The translations under genes were made by a program, and so were the position numbers. From assembly GCA_015067435.1 (NCBI GenBank), contig SVMM01000007.1, positions 1 through 64,000 of the forward strand: 64,000 bases of DNA, read 5' to 3'. Source of the stretch: Oscillospiraceae bacterium (GTDB taxonomy: Bacteria; Bacillota; Clostridia; Oscillospirales; Oscillospiraceae). The notes under the pieces were generated by a model, which ran no database searches, was not told the origin of the DNA, and saw only the letters and a list, made by a program, of their open reading frames with translations. Below, one piece after another: positions 8,591 through 17,062 of the stretch. Within the stretch, counting starts at the first letter, position 1; each line of letters opens with the position of its first letter.

Positions 8591-9385
8591 ATGGGACTGT
8601 TTGACAAGAAATTCTGCGACGTCTGCGGAGGGAAGATCGGCCTTTTGGGCAACCGCAAGCTGGAGGACGGCAATCTGTGCAAGGACTGCGCGGCGAAGCT
8701 CTCGCCGTGGTTCAACGAGCGCCGGCACAGCACGCTGGCGGAGATCAAGGAGCAGCTGGACTACCGCGAGCAGAACAAGCAGGCGGTGAGCGCGTTCCGC
8801 ACCACGCGCAGCCTCGGCAAGAACTACAAGGTGCTCCTCGACGAGGACGCGCGCAAGTTCATGGTGACGAACGCGAGCAAGCTCGTCGACGCCAACCCCG
8901 ACGTGCTCGACTTCTCGCAGGTCACGGGCTGCGATCTGGACATCGAGGAGGATCGCGACGAGCTCATGCGCAAGGGCCCGGACGGCAAGGACATCAGCTA
9001 CAATCCGCCGCGCTATGAGTATTCCTATGACTTCTACATCACCATCCGCGTCAACCATCCGTATTTCGACGAGATGCGCTTCCGCCTCAACCCGACCTCC
9101 GTCAATACCGGCGACCGCTCGATGGCGGGCATCGGCGGCAACGTGAGGGTGGCGCCCGGCAGCATGGGCATCCGTGCCGGCATGGGCGCGAACGACTATC
9201 AGGAATACGTCCAGATGGGCACCGAGATCAAGGAGGCGCTGACGCAGGCGCGTCAGGAGATCCGCACCGAGGTCGCGGCGGCCGCCGCGCCGAAGACCGC
9301 CGTCAAGTGCCCGCTGTGCGGCGCGACGACCTTCCCCGACGCGAACGGGCGCTGCGAGTACTGCGGCGGCTCGATCAACGGTTAA
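8591..9385 (+). CDS. DUF4428-type zinc-ribbon protein
   Basis: Protein of 264 residues. The N-terminal MGLFDKKFCDVCGGKIGLLGNRKLEDGNLCKDC is the DUF4428 signature, a CxxC...CxxC zinc ribbon. A middle domain (about 70-215) has a beta-rich pattern (YEYSYDFYITIRVNHPYFDEMRFRL) and a short Gly-rich loop; a second zinc ribbon closes the protein (CPLCGATTF...CEYCGG). There is no signal peptide or membrane segment. A good site (AAAGGGAGAG) precedes the ATG. It lies in the run of genes between 4849 and 11840 with no terminator before or after. Function is unknown; two other C-terminal zinc-ribbon proteins lie close by (1-80 and 11902-12558). Confidence 0.8.
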   Translation: MGLFDKKFCDVCGGKIGLLGNRKLEDGNLCKDCAAKLSPWFNERRHSTLAEIKEQLDYREQNKQAVSAFRTTRSLGKNYKVLLDEDARKFMVTNASKLVDANPDVLDFSQVTGCDLDIEEDRDELMRKGPDGKDISYNPPRYEYSYDFYITIRVNHPYFDEMRFRLNPTSVNTGDRSMAGIGGNVRVAPGSMGIRAGMGANDYQEYVQMGTEIKEALTQARQEIRTEVAAAAAPKTAVKCPLCGATTFPDANGRCEYCGGSING

Positions 9386-9413
9386 GCGGCGGCGCAGGAT
9401 GGGAGCGAAAACG

Positions 9414-11840
9414 ATGCGAAGAAAAGTTTGGAGCCTGCTGCTGGCACTGTGCCTGACGGTATCGCTGGCAACGACAGCATGGGCGGCAAAGGAATTCGGG
9501 CCCATCAACCGCCTCCGCTTTGAGGGCACCACCGTCAAATGGGACGCGGTGGAGGGCGCCAACAAGTATTACGCGGGGCTCATGAGGCTGGAGGGGAACA
9601 TGGCCGTCATGGTGAAGTCGCTGGAAACCACGGCGACCTCCGTCTCCTTCGAAAATGAGCTCAAGCCGTACCGGCAGGACCTCGACACGAAATTCATGGT
9701 CGGCGTCTACGCGCTGAAAACCGCGCAGTACAACGAATCCCCGGTCTACTACACCGAGGCGGTGGCGGGGCTGTATCTGGCGCAGGGCTACAAGACCCCG
9801 ATGGCGCTCTCCGGTGAGGCGAGCATCGGCGTGCCCTATCCCGGATACTATCTGCGGCCCACCTTCTCCGGCACGCTCTATCAGGCGTGGCGTGAGAACG
9901 AAAGCGCGGTGCATTACCGCTGGCAGATCTCCGATTCCGCCGCCGGCAGCTTCGCGGACATCTCCGGCGAGCGCGAGCGCACCCATGTCGTCGAAGGCGG
10001 CGAGATCGGGAAATACCTCCGCGTCGTCGTGACGGCGGAGGGCTATTCCGGCCAGATCGTCAGCAACGTCGTGCGCGTGGAGAAGGGCTTTCCCCTGCCC
10101 GCCGAGCGGCCCCAGCTGTCGGTGGGAAGCAATTCCCGGACGGGGAAGCCGATCATCGTTGTAACGAATGCGAAGGCGCATCAGGAGTATACGTGCACCA
10201 CCGTGGAAACGCGCGCGCCGACCGAGGCGTTTTGGCGCGACGCCGTCTCTCCCAGTTCCGACGGTATGCTTTCCCTGAACTGCACCCCCGGCGCCGTCAA
10301 CTACGTCTACACCCGCAGCAAGGAGACCGCGACGCACGCGGCGGGGACCGAGCTGCTGCGCGAGAGCGCCTACATCGCCGAGACGACAGCCGCCGCGGCA
10401 GCGGAGGTCAGCTCCCTCAGGCTGGAGATCACCGGCCGCGAGCGCTTTGGCTCAAGCAACGCAAAGTACATGGTGGACGACATTCTTGAGGTGACGGTCA
10501 GCGCGCTGCCGGAGGGCACCGCGTTCAAGGGTATCCGCGCGGACGGCTGGCTGTGGAACTTCAACACCGTCAACGAGTTCGGCAACGCGGCGTTCTACGG
10601 CGATCCCGGCTGCAAGGTGCCGCTGGAGGCAGGACAGTATTACACGAAGGCGTACATCCGCCTCGCGAGCGCCGGAGCCGCCAAAAAGCTCGGCGTGCAG
10701 TACCGGCTCGACAACGGCGAGCTGCTCACGGCGAACCAGAGCCTCGACGTCGCCGACGAGTACGGGCAGTATGAGATCAGCATGGTGCTTCTTCCCACCG
10801 ACCTTACGGTCACCGCCGGCGACAAGGTGGAGGGCTTTCAGGTGCAATGGATGCCGGAGGAGGCCGTGATGCGGAACCTCGACTTCGACGCCGGCCAGAG
10901 CGGCGCGCCGCTGATCACCTTCGACGAGGACACCCAGACGCTGACGGTGGACGCCACGGCGGCGAAGGCGGGGAAATATCACTACACCGCCTACGTCGGC
11001 AGAGCCGAGATGGACGACATGATCGTCACCGTCGAGGCGAGAACGGCGGGCGCCGCCGAGGTGAGCATCTCCGCGCCCCAGATCCTGCCGCTTACCCCCG
11101 GACAGCGGGCGGATGCGGGCGTCACCGTTGATCCCGAGAGTGCGTTCGCTTCGCTGGTCTGGATGGTGGAAAAGCCCAACCTCATCAGCGTGAAGGACGG
11201 CTTCGTCACCGCCTCGCCGGACGCGCCCTACGGCGCGACGTCGACAATCACCGTCTACACCGGAACCGCGGGCGTCACCGCCACTATTCTGGTGGTGATC
11301 GTCAATGAGGAGGGCGACGTCGGCGTCGGTGACGGCGGCGAGACCGCGTTTACCGACGTACCGAGCGGCGCATATTACGCCGACGCGGTGGCGTGGGCGG
11401 TGGAAACGGGCGTGACCAAGGGCACGAGCGAGACGACCTTCTCGCCCAACGACACGCTCACGCGCGCGCAGGCGGTGACGTTCCTCTGGCGCGCGAAGGG
11501 CAGCCCCGCGCCGACGAGCAGCTACAACCCCTTCGCCGACGTCAAAGCGGGCGCGTACTACTACGACGCCGTGCTGTGGGCGGTCGAGAACGGCATCACG
11601 AACGGCGTGAGCGCCGACGAGTTCAGCGTCGACGGCAAGGTGACGCGCGGACAGATGATTACGTTCCTCTGGCGCACCGAGGGCAGGCCCTTCGACACCG
11701 GCGGTAAGTGGTACGAGGCGGCGGAGAGCTGGGCGGTGTCCAGACGGCTGCTTTCCGGAACGGCGGAGGACTACACGACCGACGGCAAGTGCCCGCGCTC
11801 CGACGTGGTCTACTACCTCTATCGCGATCTCGCGCAATAA
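9414..11840 (+). CDS. Large secreted surface protein with Ig-like domains and C-terminal SLH repeats
   Basis: Protein of 808 residues from ATG 9414, chosen because GGGAG lies 8 bases upstream; the ATG at 9399 has no usable site. The signal peptide is MRRKVWSLLLALCLTVSL...AWAA. A fibronectin-like domain (about 25-115), a bacterial Ig-like domain (about 125-220, YRWQISDSAAGSFADISG) and further beta-sandwich modules follow; around 550-625 a BIG-like domain (ITVYTGTAGVTATILVVIV) is visible. Three SLH repeats end the protein: FTDVPSGAYYADAVAWAVETG, FADVKAGAYYYDAVLWAVENG and KWYEAAESWAVSRRLLSG, each with a TRAQ/TRGQ/PRSD turn. The protein should be anchored to the wall polymer by these repeats. It is the last gene before a strong terminator. 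The binding target of the Ig modules is unknown. Confidence 0.85.
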   Translation: MRRKVWSLLLALCLTVSLATTAWAAKEFGPINRLRFEGTTVKWDAVEGANKYYAGLMRLEGNMAVMVKSLETTATSVSFENELKPYRQDLDTKFMVGVYALKTAQYNESPVYYTEAVAGLYLAQGYKTPMALSGEASIGVPYPGYYLRPTFSGTLYQAWRENESAVHYRWQISDSAAGSFADISGERERTHVVEGGEIGKYLRVVVTAEGYSGQIVSNVVRVEKGFPLPAERPQLSVGSNSRTGKPIIVVTNAKAHQEYTCTTVETRAPTEAFWRDAVSPSSDGMLSLNCTPGAVNYVYTRSKETATHAAGTELLRESAYIAETTAAAAAEVSSLRLEITGRERFGSSNAKYMVDDILEVTVSALPEGTAFKGIRADGWLWNFNTVNEFGNAAFYGDPGCKVPLEAGQYYTKAYIRLASAGAAKKLGVQYRLDNGELLTANQSLDVADEYGQYEISMVLLPTDLTVTAGDKVEGFQVQWMPEEAVMRNLDFDAGQSGAPLITFDEDTQTLTVDATAAKAGKYHYTAYVGRAEMDDMIVTVEARTAGAAEVSISAPQILPLTPGQRADAGVTVDPESAFASLVWMVEKPNLISVKDGFVTASPDAPYGATSTITVYTGTAGVTATILVVIVNEEGDVGVGDGGETAFTDVPSGAYYADAVAWAVETGVTKGTSETTFSPNDTLTRAQAVTFLWRAKGSPAPTSSYNPFADVKAGAYYYDAVLWAVENGITNGVSADEFSVDGKVTRGQMITFLWRTEGRPFDTGGKWYEAAESWAVSRRLLSGTAEDYTTDGKCPRSDVVYYLYRDLAQ

Positions 11841-11853
11841 GCTGAAAACAACA

Positions 11854-11885
11854 CGAAACCGGAGGGCGGACGCCCTCCGGTTTCG
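11854..11885. terminator. Bidirectional terminator
   Basis: A perfect 15-bp inverted repeat, CGAAACCGGAGGGCG (11854-11868) and its complement (11871-11885), sits between the convergent ends of the Ig/SLH gene and the zinc-ribbon gene at 11902. The A- and T-rich ends of the arms give a short T tract in each direction. Confidence 0.85.
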
Positions 11886-11901
11886 TACTGTGCGTTTGAT
11901 G

Positions 11902-12558
11902 TTATTCCGGCTTTTTCGTGCCGCAGTTGGTGCAGAAGTTCCCGTTGTTTGCCATGCCGCACTTCGGGCAGAGCCACGCGCCGGCGGCGACCGCCGCGTC
12001 CTGCGCTTCCTGGAGCGCCTTTGCCATCTCCGCGGGGTCGGACAGCTTTGCCTGAAGCCGGATCGCGCCGATCGCGTCCATGTCCTCCTTGCGCGGCGCG
12101 GCGGAGGTCAGGCGGAAGCGCGTCGCCTGAATGCCCAGCCGCTCGCGCCAGAGCGGGAACAGGTCCTCCGCGAGCGACCTGCCGATCTCATCGGAGCGTC
12201 CCGGCAGCTCGGCGAAGGGGACGCCCGCCGAGGACAGCTTGGTCAGCGCGGCCTCCAGCGCGAGGCAGATCTCGTTTTCCAGATGCTCGTTCAGCTCCGC
12301 GCCCGGCAGGCAGTTTTTGCCGAACAGCGCGGTGTCGCAGACGTTCCAGTCACATTCGCCCTCGCAGGTCAGGGACACGTCGAGCGAAAGGCCGCAGGAC
12401 GCGTCCTGCTCGTGATACAGGATCGGCGTCGGCGTGCGGAAGCGGAGCGTCTCCGCGTGCCCCGCGCTTACCGCGGCGCCCTGCCGCGCCGCGCCCTGTA
12501 TCTGCGTGCCGCCGCGCAGGTGCCCATAGTTGGAAGGATCGGTTTTCGTGATACCCAT
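11902..12558 (-). CDS. SPFH-like protein with C-terminal zinc ribbon
   Basis: Protein of 218 residues. The end (LCPKCGMANNGNFCTNCGTKKPE) is a double-CxxC ribbon matching the partial gene at 1-80. The middle (about 95-170: LENEICLALEAALTKL...IQATRFRLTSAAPRKEDMDAIGAIR) resembles the second half of SPFH/'virion core' family proteins, where the phrase 'ITxFxIxSIxPxEEDMxxI' is typical. The usual family length is 300 or more residues, so this looks like a short form whose N-terminal segment (...RFRTPTPILYHEQD) may be all that remains of the first half. AGGGAGG lies 10 bases before the ATG. It is 31 bases downstream of the leucine-rich gene and may be read with it. Function is unknown. Confidence 0.6.
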   Translation of the reverse strand: MGITKTDPSNYGHLRGGTQIQGAARQGAAVSAGHAETLRFRTPTPILYHEQDASCGLSLDVSLTCEGECDWNVCDTALFGKNCLPGAELNEHLENEICLALEAALTKLSSAGVPFAELPGRSDEIGRSLAEDLFPLWRERLGIQATRFRLTSAAPRKEDMDAIGAIRLQAKLSDPAEMAKALQEAQDAAVAAGAWLCPKCGMANNGNFCTNCGTKKPE

Positions 12559-12589
12559 GGTGCGTTACCTCCCTGTCGAAATAGTCGGA

Positions 12590-13792
12590 TCACTTGCTTT
12601 CAATGATTACGGTGCGGCTCGCGCCGTCCCAGTCCACCGCATAGCCGAAGTACTCGGCAAGGCAGCGCACGGGAGCGTAGGCGCGGTCGCTTACGATGAC
12701 CGCCGCGGTGTCCATCGGGATCTCCTCGCCGCCGGACGTGCGCGCGGCGGCGCTGCCGATGGGAAAGAAGAGCGTTTTTTCACCGTCGGAGAAGGACGCC
12801 TCGCGCTTGTCACCGTCCCACGCGACGCTCAGGCCGAGCGCGTCGCCCGCGGCGCGCAGGGGCACCATCGTGCGGCCGTTTTCGTCCGTGAAGGGCGCGG
12901 CGTCCGTCCATTGCACCGCCTTGCCGTTCACGGTGACGGAAACGGCGTCGGGGTCCGGCGCGGGCGTCGGAGCGGGAGCCGGCGCGGCAAAGGCGGGCAC
13001 ATCGCGGAAGGCGCCCGTGTCGAGGAAAGCGGCGCCGGAGAGCTTGACGTCGCGCAGCGCGTAGCAGTTCTGGAACGCCCAGATGCCGACGCTGGTCACG
13101 CTGTCCGCAAGCACGGCGCTCTCCATGCGCTCAAAGCTCTGGAACGCGCGGTTGCCGACGCGGGTGACGCCGTTCTGCACCACCAGACGCTTGACCAGCG
13201 TGCGGTAGGCGGCCCACGGGCGGTTCGCGATGGTGGGCGCCGCCTCGTCGGACTTGTTGTAGTCCGGGATCGCGCCGCTGCCGGCAACGGTCAGCGTGCC
13301 GACGGCGGAGAGCGCCCAGCTGAGGTTCCCCAGCATACCGTCCGCGCTCACGAGGCGCGCGTCGACGGGGGCGCTGCGGAATGCGCCCAGCTCGATGGCG
13401 ATGTTCTCCGGCATCTGCACGCTTCCGAGCGCGTAGCAGTTCTGGAACGCCCAGATGCCGATGCTTTCGACGCTGTCCGCGAGTTCGACGCTTTCCAGCT
13501 TCTCAAAGCCCTGGAACGCGCGGCTGCCGACGCGGGTGACACCGCTTTGCACGACCAGCCGTCTGGCTTCGGTGCGGAAACCTGCCCACGGGCGGTTTGA
13601 GACGGTGGGCGCCGCCCCGTCGGACTTGTTGTAGTCCGGGATCGCGCCGATGCCGCCGATGGTCAGCGTGCCGTCGTCGGAGAGCGACCAGCTGAGGCTT
13701 CCCAGCGTGCCGCGCGCCGCCGCGCGCGCCGCGGGCGCAAGATTCAACAGCAGACAGAGCGCGAGAAACGCGCCGATCACGCTTTTTTTCAT
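12590..13792 (-). CDS. Secreted BspA-like leucine-rich protein with C-terminal stalk domain
   Basis: Protein of 400 residues from ATG 13792, which has GGGGTGG 10 bases upstream and gives a proper signal peptide (MKKSVIGAFLALCLLLNLAP...ARA). Two near-identical blocks of about 135 residues follow; each contains GTLTI/VxGxGAIPDYNKSD, NRPWA, RLVVQxGVTRVGxRAFQ and IGIWAFQNCYAL, the BspA/LRR_5 type of leucine-rich repeat. A Pro/Ala linker (APAPAPTPAPDPD) leads to a copper-amine-oxidase N-terminal ('stalk') domain (about 285-398: VNGKAVQWTDAAPF...MVPLRAAGDALGL...YAPVRCLAEYFGY). The stalk is closely similar to that of the GH26-like protein at 52107-54116. It has its own promoter carrying the shared 21-bp motif. 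A cell-surface binding role is likely; the ligand is unknown. Confidence 0.85.
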   Translation of the reverse strand: MKKSVIGAFLALCLLLNLAPAARAAARGTLGSLSWSLSDDGTLTIGGIGAIPDYNKSDGAAPTVSNRPWAGFRTEARRLVVQSGVTRVGSRAFQGFEKLESVELADSVESIGIWAFQNCYALGSVQMPENIAIELGAFRSAPVDARLVSADGMLGNLSWALSAVGTLTVAGSGAIPDYNKSDEAAPTIANRPWAAYRTLVKRLVVQNGVTRVGNRAFQSFERMESAVLADSVTSVGIWAFQNCYALRDVKLSGAAFLDTGAFRDVPAFAAPAPAPTPAPDPDAVSVTVNGKAVQWTDAAPFTDENGRTMVPLRAAGDALGLSVAWDGDKREASFSDGEKTLFFPIGSAAARTSGGEEIPMDTAAVIVSDRAYAPVRCLAEYFGYAVDWDGASRTVIIESK

Positions 13793-13840
13793 GTTCGGAC
13801 CCACCCCTTTCCAGAACGACCGGTTTCATGCCACAATGCC

Positions 13841-13885
13841 ATTATAGACGCCGCCGCGCGGAAGCGCATCGTACCATCGGGCAAA
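13841..13885 (-). promoter_or_regulatory. Promoter with shared 21-bp motif (leucine-rich protein gene)
   Basis: On the minus strand the motif TTTGCCCGATGGTACGATGC plus one G (13865-13885) is followed 18 bp later by a perfect TATAAT (13841-13846). Sequence and distance to the -10 box equal those at 4741-4785; no proper -35 box is seen. An extra CATCGTACG lies about 10 bp further upstream. This is a strong sign of control by the same activator. Confidence 0.7.
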
Positions 13886-13916
13886 TTTCCGTGGCGTACG
13901 ATGTTTTTTTGCGGCC

Positions 13917-13951
13917 AAAAAACGCGGCGGCTCCGTCAGGAGACCGCCGCG
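13917..13951 (-). terminator. Terminator of the hybrid kinase gene
   Basis: On the minus strand CGCGGCGG (13944-13951) pairs with CCGCCGCG (13923-13930) across a 13-base loop and is followed by TTTTTT (13917-13922). It starts 7 bases after the stop of the hybrid kinase gene and lies just upstream of the motif promoter. Confidence 0.8.
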
Positions 13952-13958
13952 AATGTGT

Positions 13959-16799
13959 TCAGGAGAGGATACCCTCGATCTTGTCCCAGTCATAGTTCTC
14001 GACCGCCTGCCGCGCGCGCCGGACGCGTTCACGCTCGCCCTCCGGGATGCGGAAGCCGGCGAGGTAGTCCAGCACATAGGCGGCGCCGTCCGAATCCATG
14101 TTCGCCGCGAACTCGCGCAGGCTGTCGTACGCCTCGCGCAGCTTTCCCTCCGGCAGGGGAGGAAGGCCGCTGTCATCCCGCGGCGCGTCCGTTTCACACA
14201 GCGGCGCGAGCGCCGTGCCCAGCGCGCGGAAACGTGCCAGCAGCCCGCCCAGCTCCGCTTCCAGCGTCCGCGTGTCGCCCGCCTTGCCCGCCGCCTCCAG
14301 CTTCTCCGCCAGCGCGCCGAGTTCCTCCGCGCCGATGGCGCGAGACGTGCTCTTGAGCGCGTGCACCTTCACCGTCACGCCGCCGGCGTCGCCCGCGCGC
14401 CACAGTTTCTCGATCTCGTCCGCGGCGGAGGCGGCGTTTTTCGCGTAGACCGCCAGCGTGTCGAGGTAGGTCTCCGCCGTGCCGCAGCGCGAAAGCCCCT
14501 GCGCGACGTCCAGCTCGTCGACCGCGCGCAGCCAGTCCGGCAGCGCGGCGTCCTCCGCCCCGTCGGACGCGGATACGGGGGTGAGCACGGGCGCGGGCGC
14601 GGCGTTCTCCGGCGTGACCGCGCGCACCTTATCCGGCGGGAGGCAGCCCAGCAGCAGCTTTTCGAGCTTTGCGCCGTCCACGGGCTTGGAGACGTAGTCC
14701 GTGAAGCCCGCCGCGAGATAGGCCTCCCGCGCGCCGGAGATGGCGTTCGCGGTCAGCGCGACGCAGGGGACGGTCGCCGTGTTCGGCAGAGCGCGCAGGC
14801 GGCGGAGCGTTTCGACGCCGTCCATGTCCGGCATCATGTGGTCGATGAAGATGACGTCGTAGGCCGTGTTTTCCGCCTTCAAAAGCGCCTCCGCGCCGGA
14901 CGACGCCGTGTCGACTTTGATCTGTGTACGCTTGAGAAGTCCGCGGATGACGGTCAGGTTGACCGGCGTGTCGTCCACGACGAGGATGCGCGCCTCCGGC
15001 GCGTGGAACAGCTCACGGTAGACCCTGTGCGGCGCGTCCGCCGCGCGGCGTCCGACAAAGCGCCCGACCGGCTCCCACGACTCCACGGGCTGCTCCACGG
15101 CGAAAGAGAACGTCGAACCCTCGCCGTAGACGCTCTCGACGTCGAGCCTGCTGTCCATCAGCGCGAGCAGCTGCTTTGTGATGCTCATGCCGAGTCCCGT
15201 GCCCTCGACGCTGCGGTTGCGCGATTCCTCGATGCGCTCGAACGGCGCGAACAGGCGGTCCATATCCTCCTGCTTCATGCCGATGCCCGTGTCGGCGACG
15301 GAGAAGCGGAGCGCGATCCGGTCCTCGCCGCGCTTCTCGAAGCCGAGCGTCATCGTTACCGTGCCCTTTTCCGTGTACTTCACCGCGTTGGTCAGAATGT
15401 TCAGCGCGCACTGACGGATGCGGATCTCGTCGCCGAGAAGCAGGCGGGGAATGTTCTCGTCCACGCGCACGACGAAGCGCAGGCCCTTGTTGTCCGCGCG
15501 CGGCCGCGTCATGTTCACAAGGTCGTTGACGAGCGAGCTGAGGTCGTAGCGCGCGGGCAGGATCTCCATCTTGCCCTCCTCGATCTTCGAGAGGTCAAGG
15601 ATGTCGTTGATGATGGACAGCAGCGTCCGCCCCGCCGATTCGATGTCTTCGGCGTAGTCGAGGATCTCCTCCTCGCCGCTCTCGCGCAGGATCATCTCGT
15701 CCATGCCGAGGATGGCGTTGATCGGCGTGCGGATCTCGTGCGACATGTTGGCGAGGAAGGTGGACTTCGCCTTGTTCGCCGCGTCGGCGAGGCGCTTTTG
15801 CTCGCGCAGCTCGTCCATGTAGCGGTAGTGCTCGGTGTCGTCCGTCAGCGCGTAGAGCGTGCCGATCACCGCATCGTCCTGCCGCAGCGAGTTCGCCTCC
15901 GGCGTGTAGACGCGTTCGCCGAGGCGCAGCGGCTCGTTGCGGTCGATCGCCCCGCGCAGCGCCGACACAACGTCCTGCGGCTGCGCCCGCAGCTCGGGAA
16001 AAAGATCCTGCGCGGGACGGTTGCTGAATTTGACGACGCCCTGCGCGTCCACGGCGATGATCGCCTCGGACAGCTGCTCGACGACGAACTGGCGCGCCAG
16101 GATCGCCATGTCGAGCAGATCGTAGCGGAAGATCGCGATAAACATGAACAGCGCCGCGACCGGGAAGCTCAGCATGGAGATGTCATACACCCGACACACG
16201 GGGAGCAGCTTGACCATCTGCGCAATGACGCACGCCCCCTGCACGACGATGGCGAGCAGCGTCATCCACTGCTGCTTTTTCGCCACGGGGTCTTTCTCGC
16301 GGCGCACGGCGGCGATCAGGACGAAGATGGTCGAAACGGTATAAAGCGCCAGAACCACCGCGTAGGAGTGGTGCCAGATGCCGTTCGTGTGGGTAAACAC
16401 GGGGAACGAATCCACCACGGAGAAGCTGGTCTCCGTGTGGTAGTAAAGCCCCGTGAACCCTGTGGTCAGCACCGCAAGATAGGTGGCTGTGCTGAACAGC
16501 GCGAGAAACGCCTTGACAAAACGCGGCACGCGGAGCCGAACCAGCTCCGTGGAGAACAGCAGCAGCGCGAACGGCGCCCACACCCGTCCCAGATAGGAAA
16601 CGCGCAGCGCCGCGATGTACGCCTCCTCCGAGCGCGCCGTCAGCTCCAGCAGATAGCCCACGCTGTTCACGAGCGTGGACGCGCAGCTCAAAAACAGGTA
16701 TGCGTGCAGCCTGCTTTTCCAGTGGTTGAACACCACACAGCATTCCGCGAACAGCGCGGCGACGCTGACGCATTGAATGATAAGTATGAGATGATACAT
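13959..16799 (-). CDS. 7TM hybrid sensor histidine kinase with receiver and Hpt domains
   Basis: Protein of 946 residues. The start at 16799 is chosen because AGGGAG lies 8 bases upstream and the protein then opens with a membrane helix. About seven or eight TM helices occupy residues 1-228, a 7TM kinase input domain. A PAS domain (about 235-325) leads through a short coiled coil to HisKA with H354 in FLANMSHEIRTPINAIL. The HATPase has N471 in LTNAVKYTEKG, DTGIG (503-507) and GTGLGM (533-538). A receiver (about 604-718) has phosphoacceptor D653 in FIDHMMPDMDG and K705. An Hpt domain carries H813 in VHALKSTSRAIGA. All phosphorelay residues are present, so phosphate can pass His-Asp-His within one protein and then to a separate regulator. 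None is adjacent, so the partner is probably encoded elsewhere or is the NarL-type protein at 4111. Confidence 0.92.
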   Translation of the reverse strand: MYHLILIIQCVSVAALFAECCVVFNHWKSRLHAYLFLSCASTLVNSVGYLLELTARSEEAYIAALRVSYLGRVWAPFALLLFSTELVRLRVPRFVKAFLALFSTATYLAVLTTGFTGLYYHTETSFSVVDSFPVFTHTNGIWHHSYAVVLALYTVSTIFVLIAAVRREKDPVAKKQQWMTLLAIVVQGACVIAQMVKLLPVCRVYDISMLSFPVAALFMFIAIFRYDLLDMAILARQFVVEQLSEAIIAVDAQGVVKFSNRPAQDLFPELRAQPQDVVSALRGAIDRNEPLRLGERVYTPEANSLRQDDAVIGTLYALTDDTEHYRYMDELREQKRLADAANKAKSTFLANMSHEIRTPINAILGMDEMILRESGEEEILDYAEDIESAGRTLLSIINDILDLSKIEEGKMEILPARYDLSSLVNDLVNMTRPRADNKGLRFVVRVDENIPRLLLGDEIRIRQCALNILTNAVKYTEKGTVTMTLGFEKRGEDRIALRFSVADTGIGMKQEDMDRLFAPFERIEESRNRSVEGTGLGMSITKQLLALMDSRLDVESVYGEGSTFSFAVEQPVESWEPVGRFVGRRAADAPHRVYRELFHAPEARILVVDDTPVNLTVIRGLLKRTQIKVDTASSGAEALLKAENTAYDVIFIDHMMPDMDGVETLRRLRALPNTATVPCVALTANAISGAREAYLAAGFTDYVSKPVDGAKLEKLLLGCLPPDKVRAVTPENAAPAPVLTPVSASDGAEDAALPDWLRAVDELDVAQGLSRCGTAETYLDTLAVYAKNAASAADEIEKLWRAGDAGGVTVKVHALKSTSRAIGAEELGALAEKLEAAGKAGDTRTLEAELGGLLARFRALGTALAPLCETDAPRDDSGLPPLPEGKLREAYDSLREFAANMDSDGAAYVLDYLAGFRIPEGERERVRRARQAVENYDWDKIEGILS

Positions 16800-16869
16800 C
16801 TGATCGCTCCCTGATGGTTCGGAAAAACAGCAACAATTGCCGCGAAACGAAAGGTTCACAACAACTGCT

Positions 16870-16898
16870 ATTGTATGGTCGCGCGATTCGTTTGTCAA
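16870..16898 (-). promoter_or_regulatory. Sigma-A promoter of the hybrid kinase gene
   Basis: On the minus strand TTGACA (16893-16898), a 17-bp spacer and TACAAT (16870-16875) form a near-consensus promoter about 70 bases upstream of the kinase start. Confidence 0.75.
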
Positions 16899-16960
16899 GC
16901 GTCCGCGCCGCCGCGCACCGAGCCCGACGTGACATGCGCACTTTTCGGCAATCTTGCCAA

Positions 16961-16989
16961 TTGTGCCGTCCCGACATCTGTGGTACACT
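16961..16989 (+). promoter_or_regulatory. Promoter of the DEAD-box helicase gene
   Basis: TTGTGC (16961-16966), a 17-bp spacer and TACACT (16984-16989) lie about 70 bases upstream of the proposed helicase start. The predicted transcript start near 16996 leaves no in-frame ATG, GTG or TTG before the helicase domain, which supports an unusual start codon. Confidence 0.6.
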
Positions 16990-17045
16990 CGTCAGGTCGC
17001 GTAACGCGACGCCATATGCACCGGAACAGCGATTTCCGGAGGTTC

Positions 17046-17062
17046 AGGAGGGAATCCCCATT
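17046..17062 (+). promoter_or_regulatory. Ribosome binding site deciding an ATT start
   Basis: AGGAGG at 17046-17051 followed by an 8-base gap and ATT at 17060-17062. ATC at 17054 is too close to the site (2 bases). ATT starts are rare and known chiefly from infC, where they allow IF3-dependent control. Confidence 0.6.

Noticed and set aside
5408-9565. A 1,385-codon open frame on the minus strand across the nucleotidase genes
   Set aside because: It is antisense to two well-defined 5'-nucleotidases and a DUF4428 gene. Its composition (Arg, Val, Leu, His, Asp rich) is that of the complement of GC-rich coding DNA, it has no domains, and its repeated halves only mirror the tandem duplication.
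13953-16814. A 953-codon plus-strand frame opposite the hybrid kinase
   Set aside because: Complementary shadow of the kinase gene, with the same Arg/Val/His-rich composition and no recognisable domain or ribosome site.
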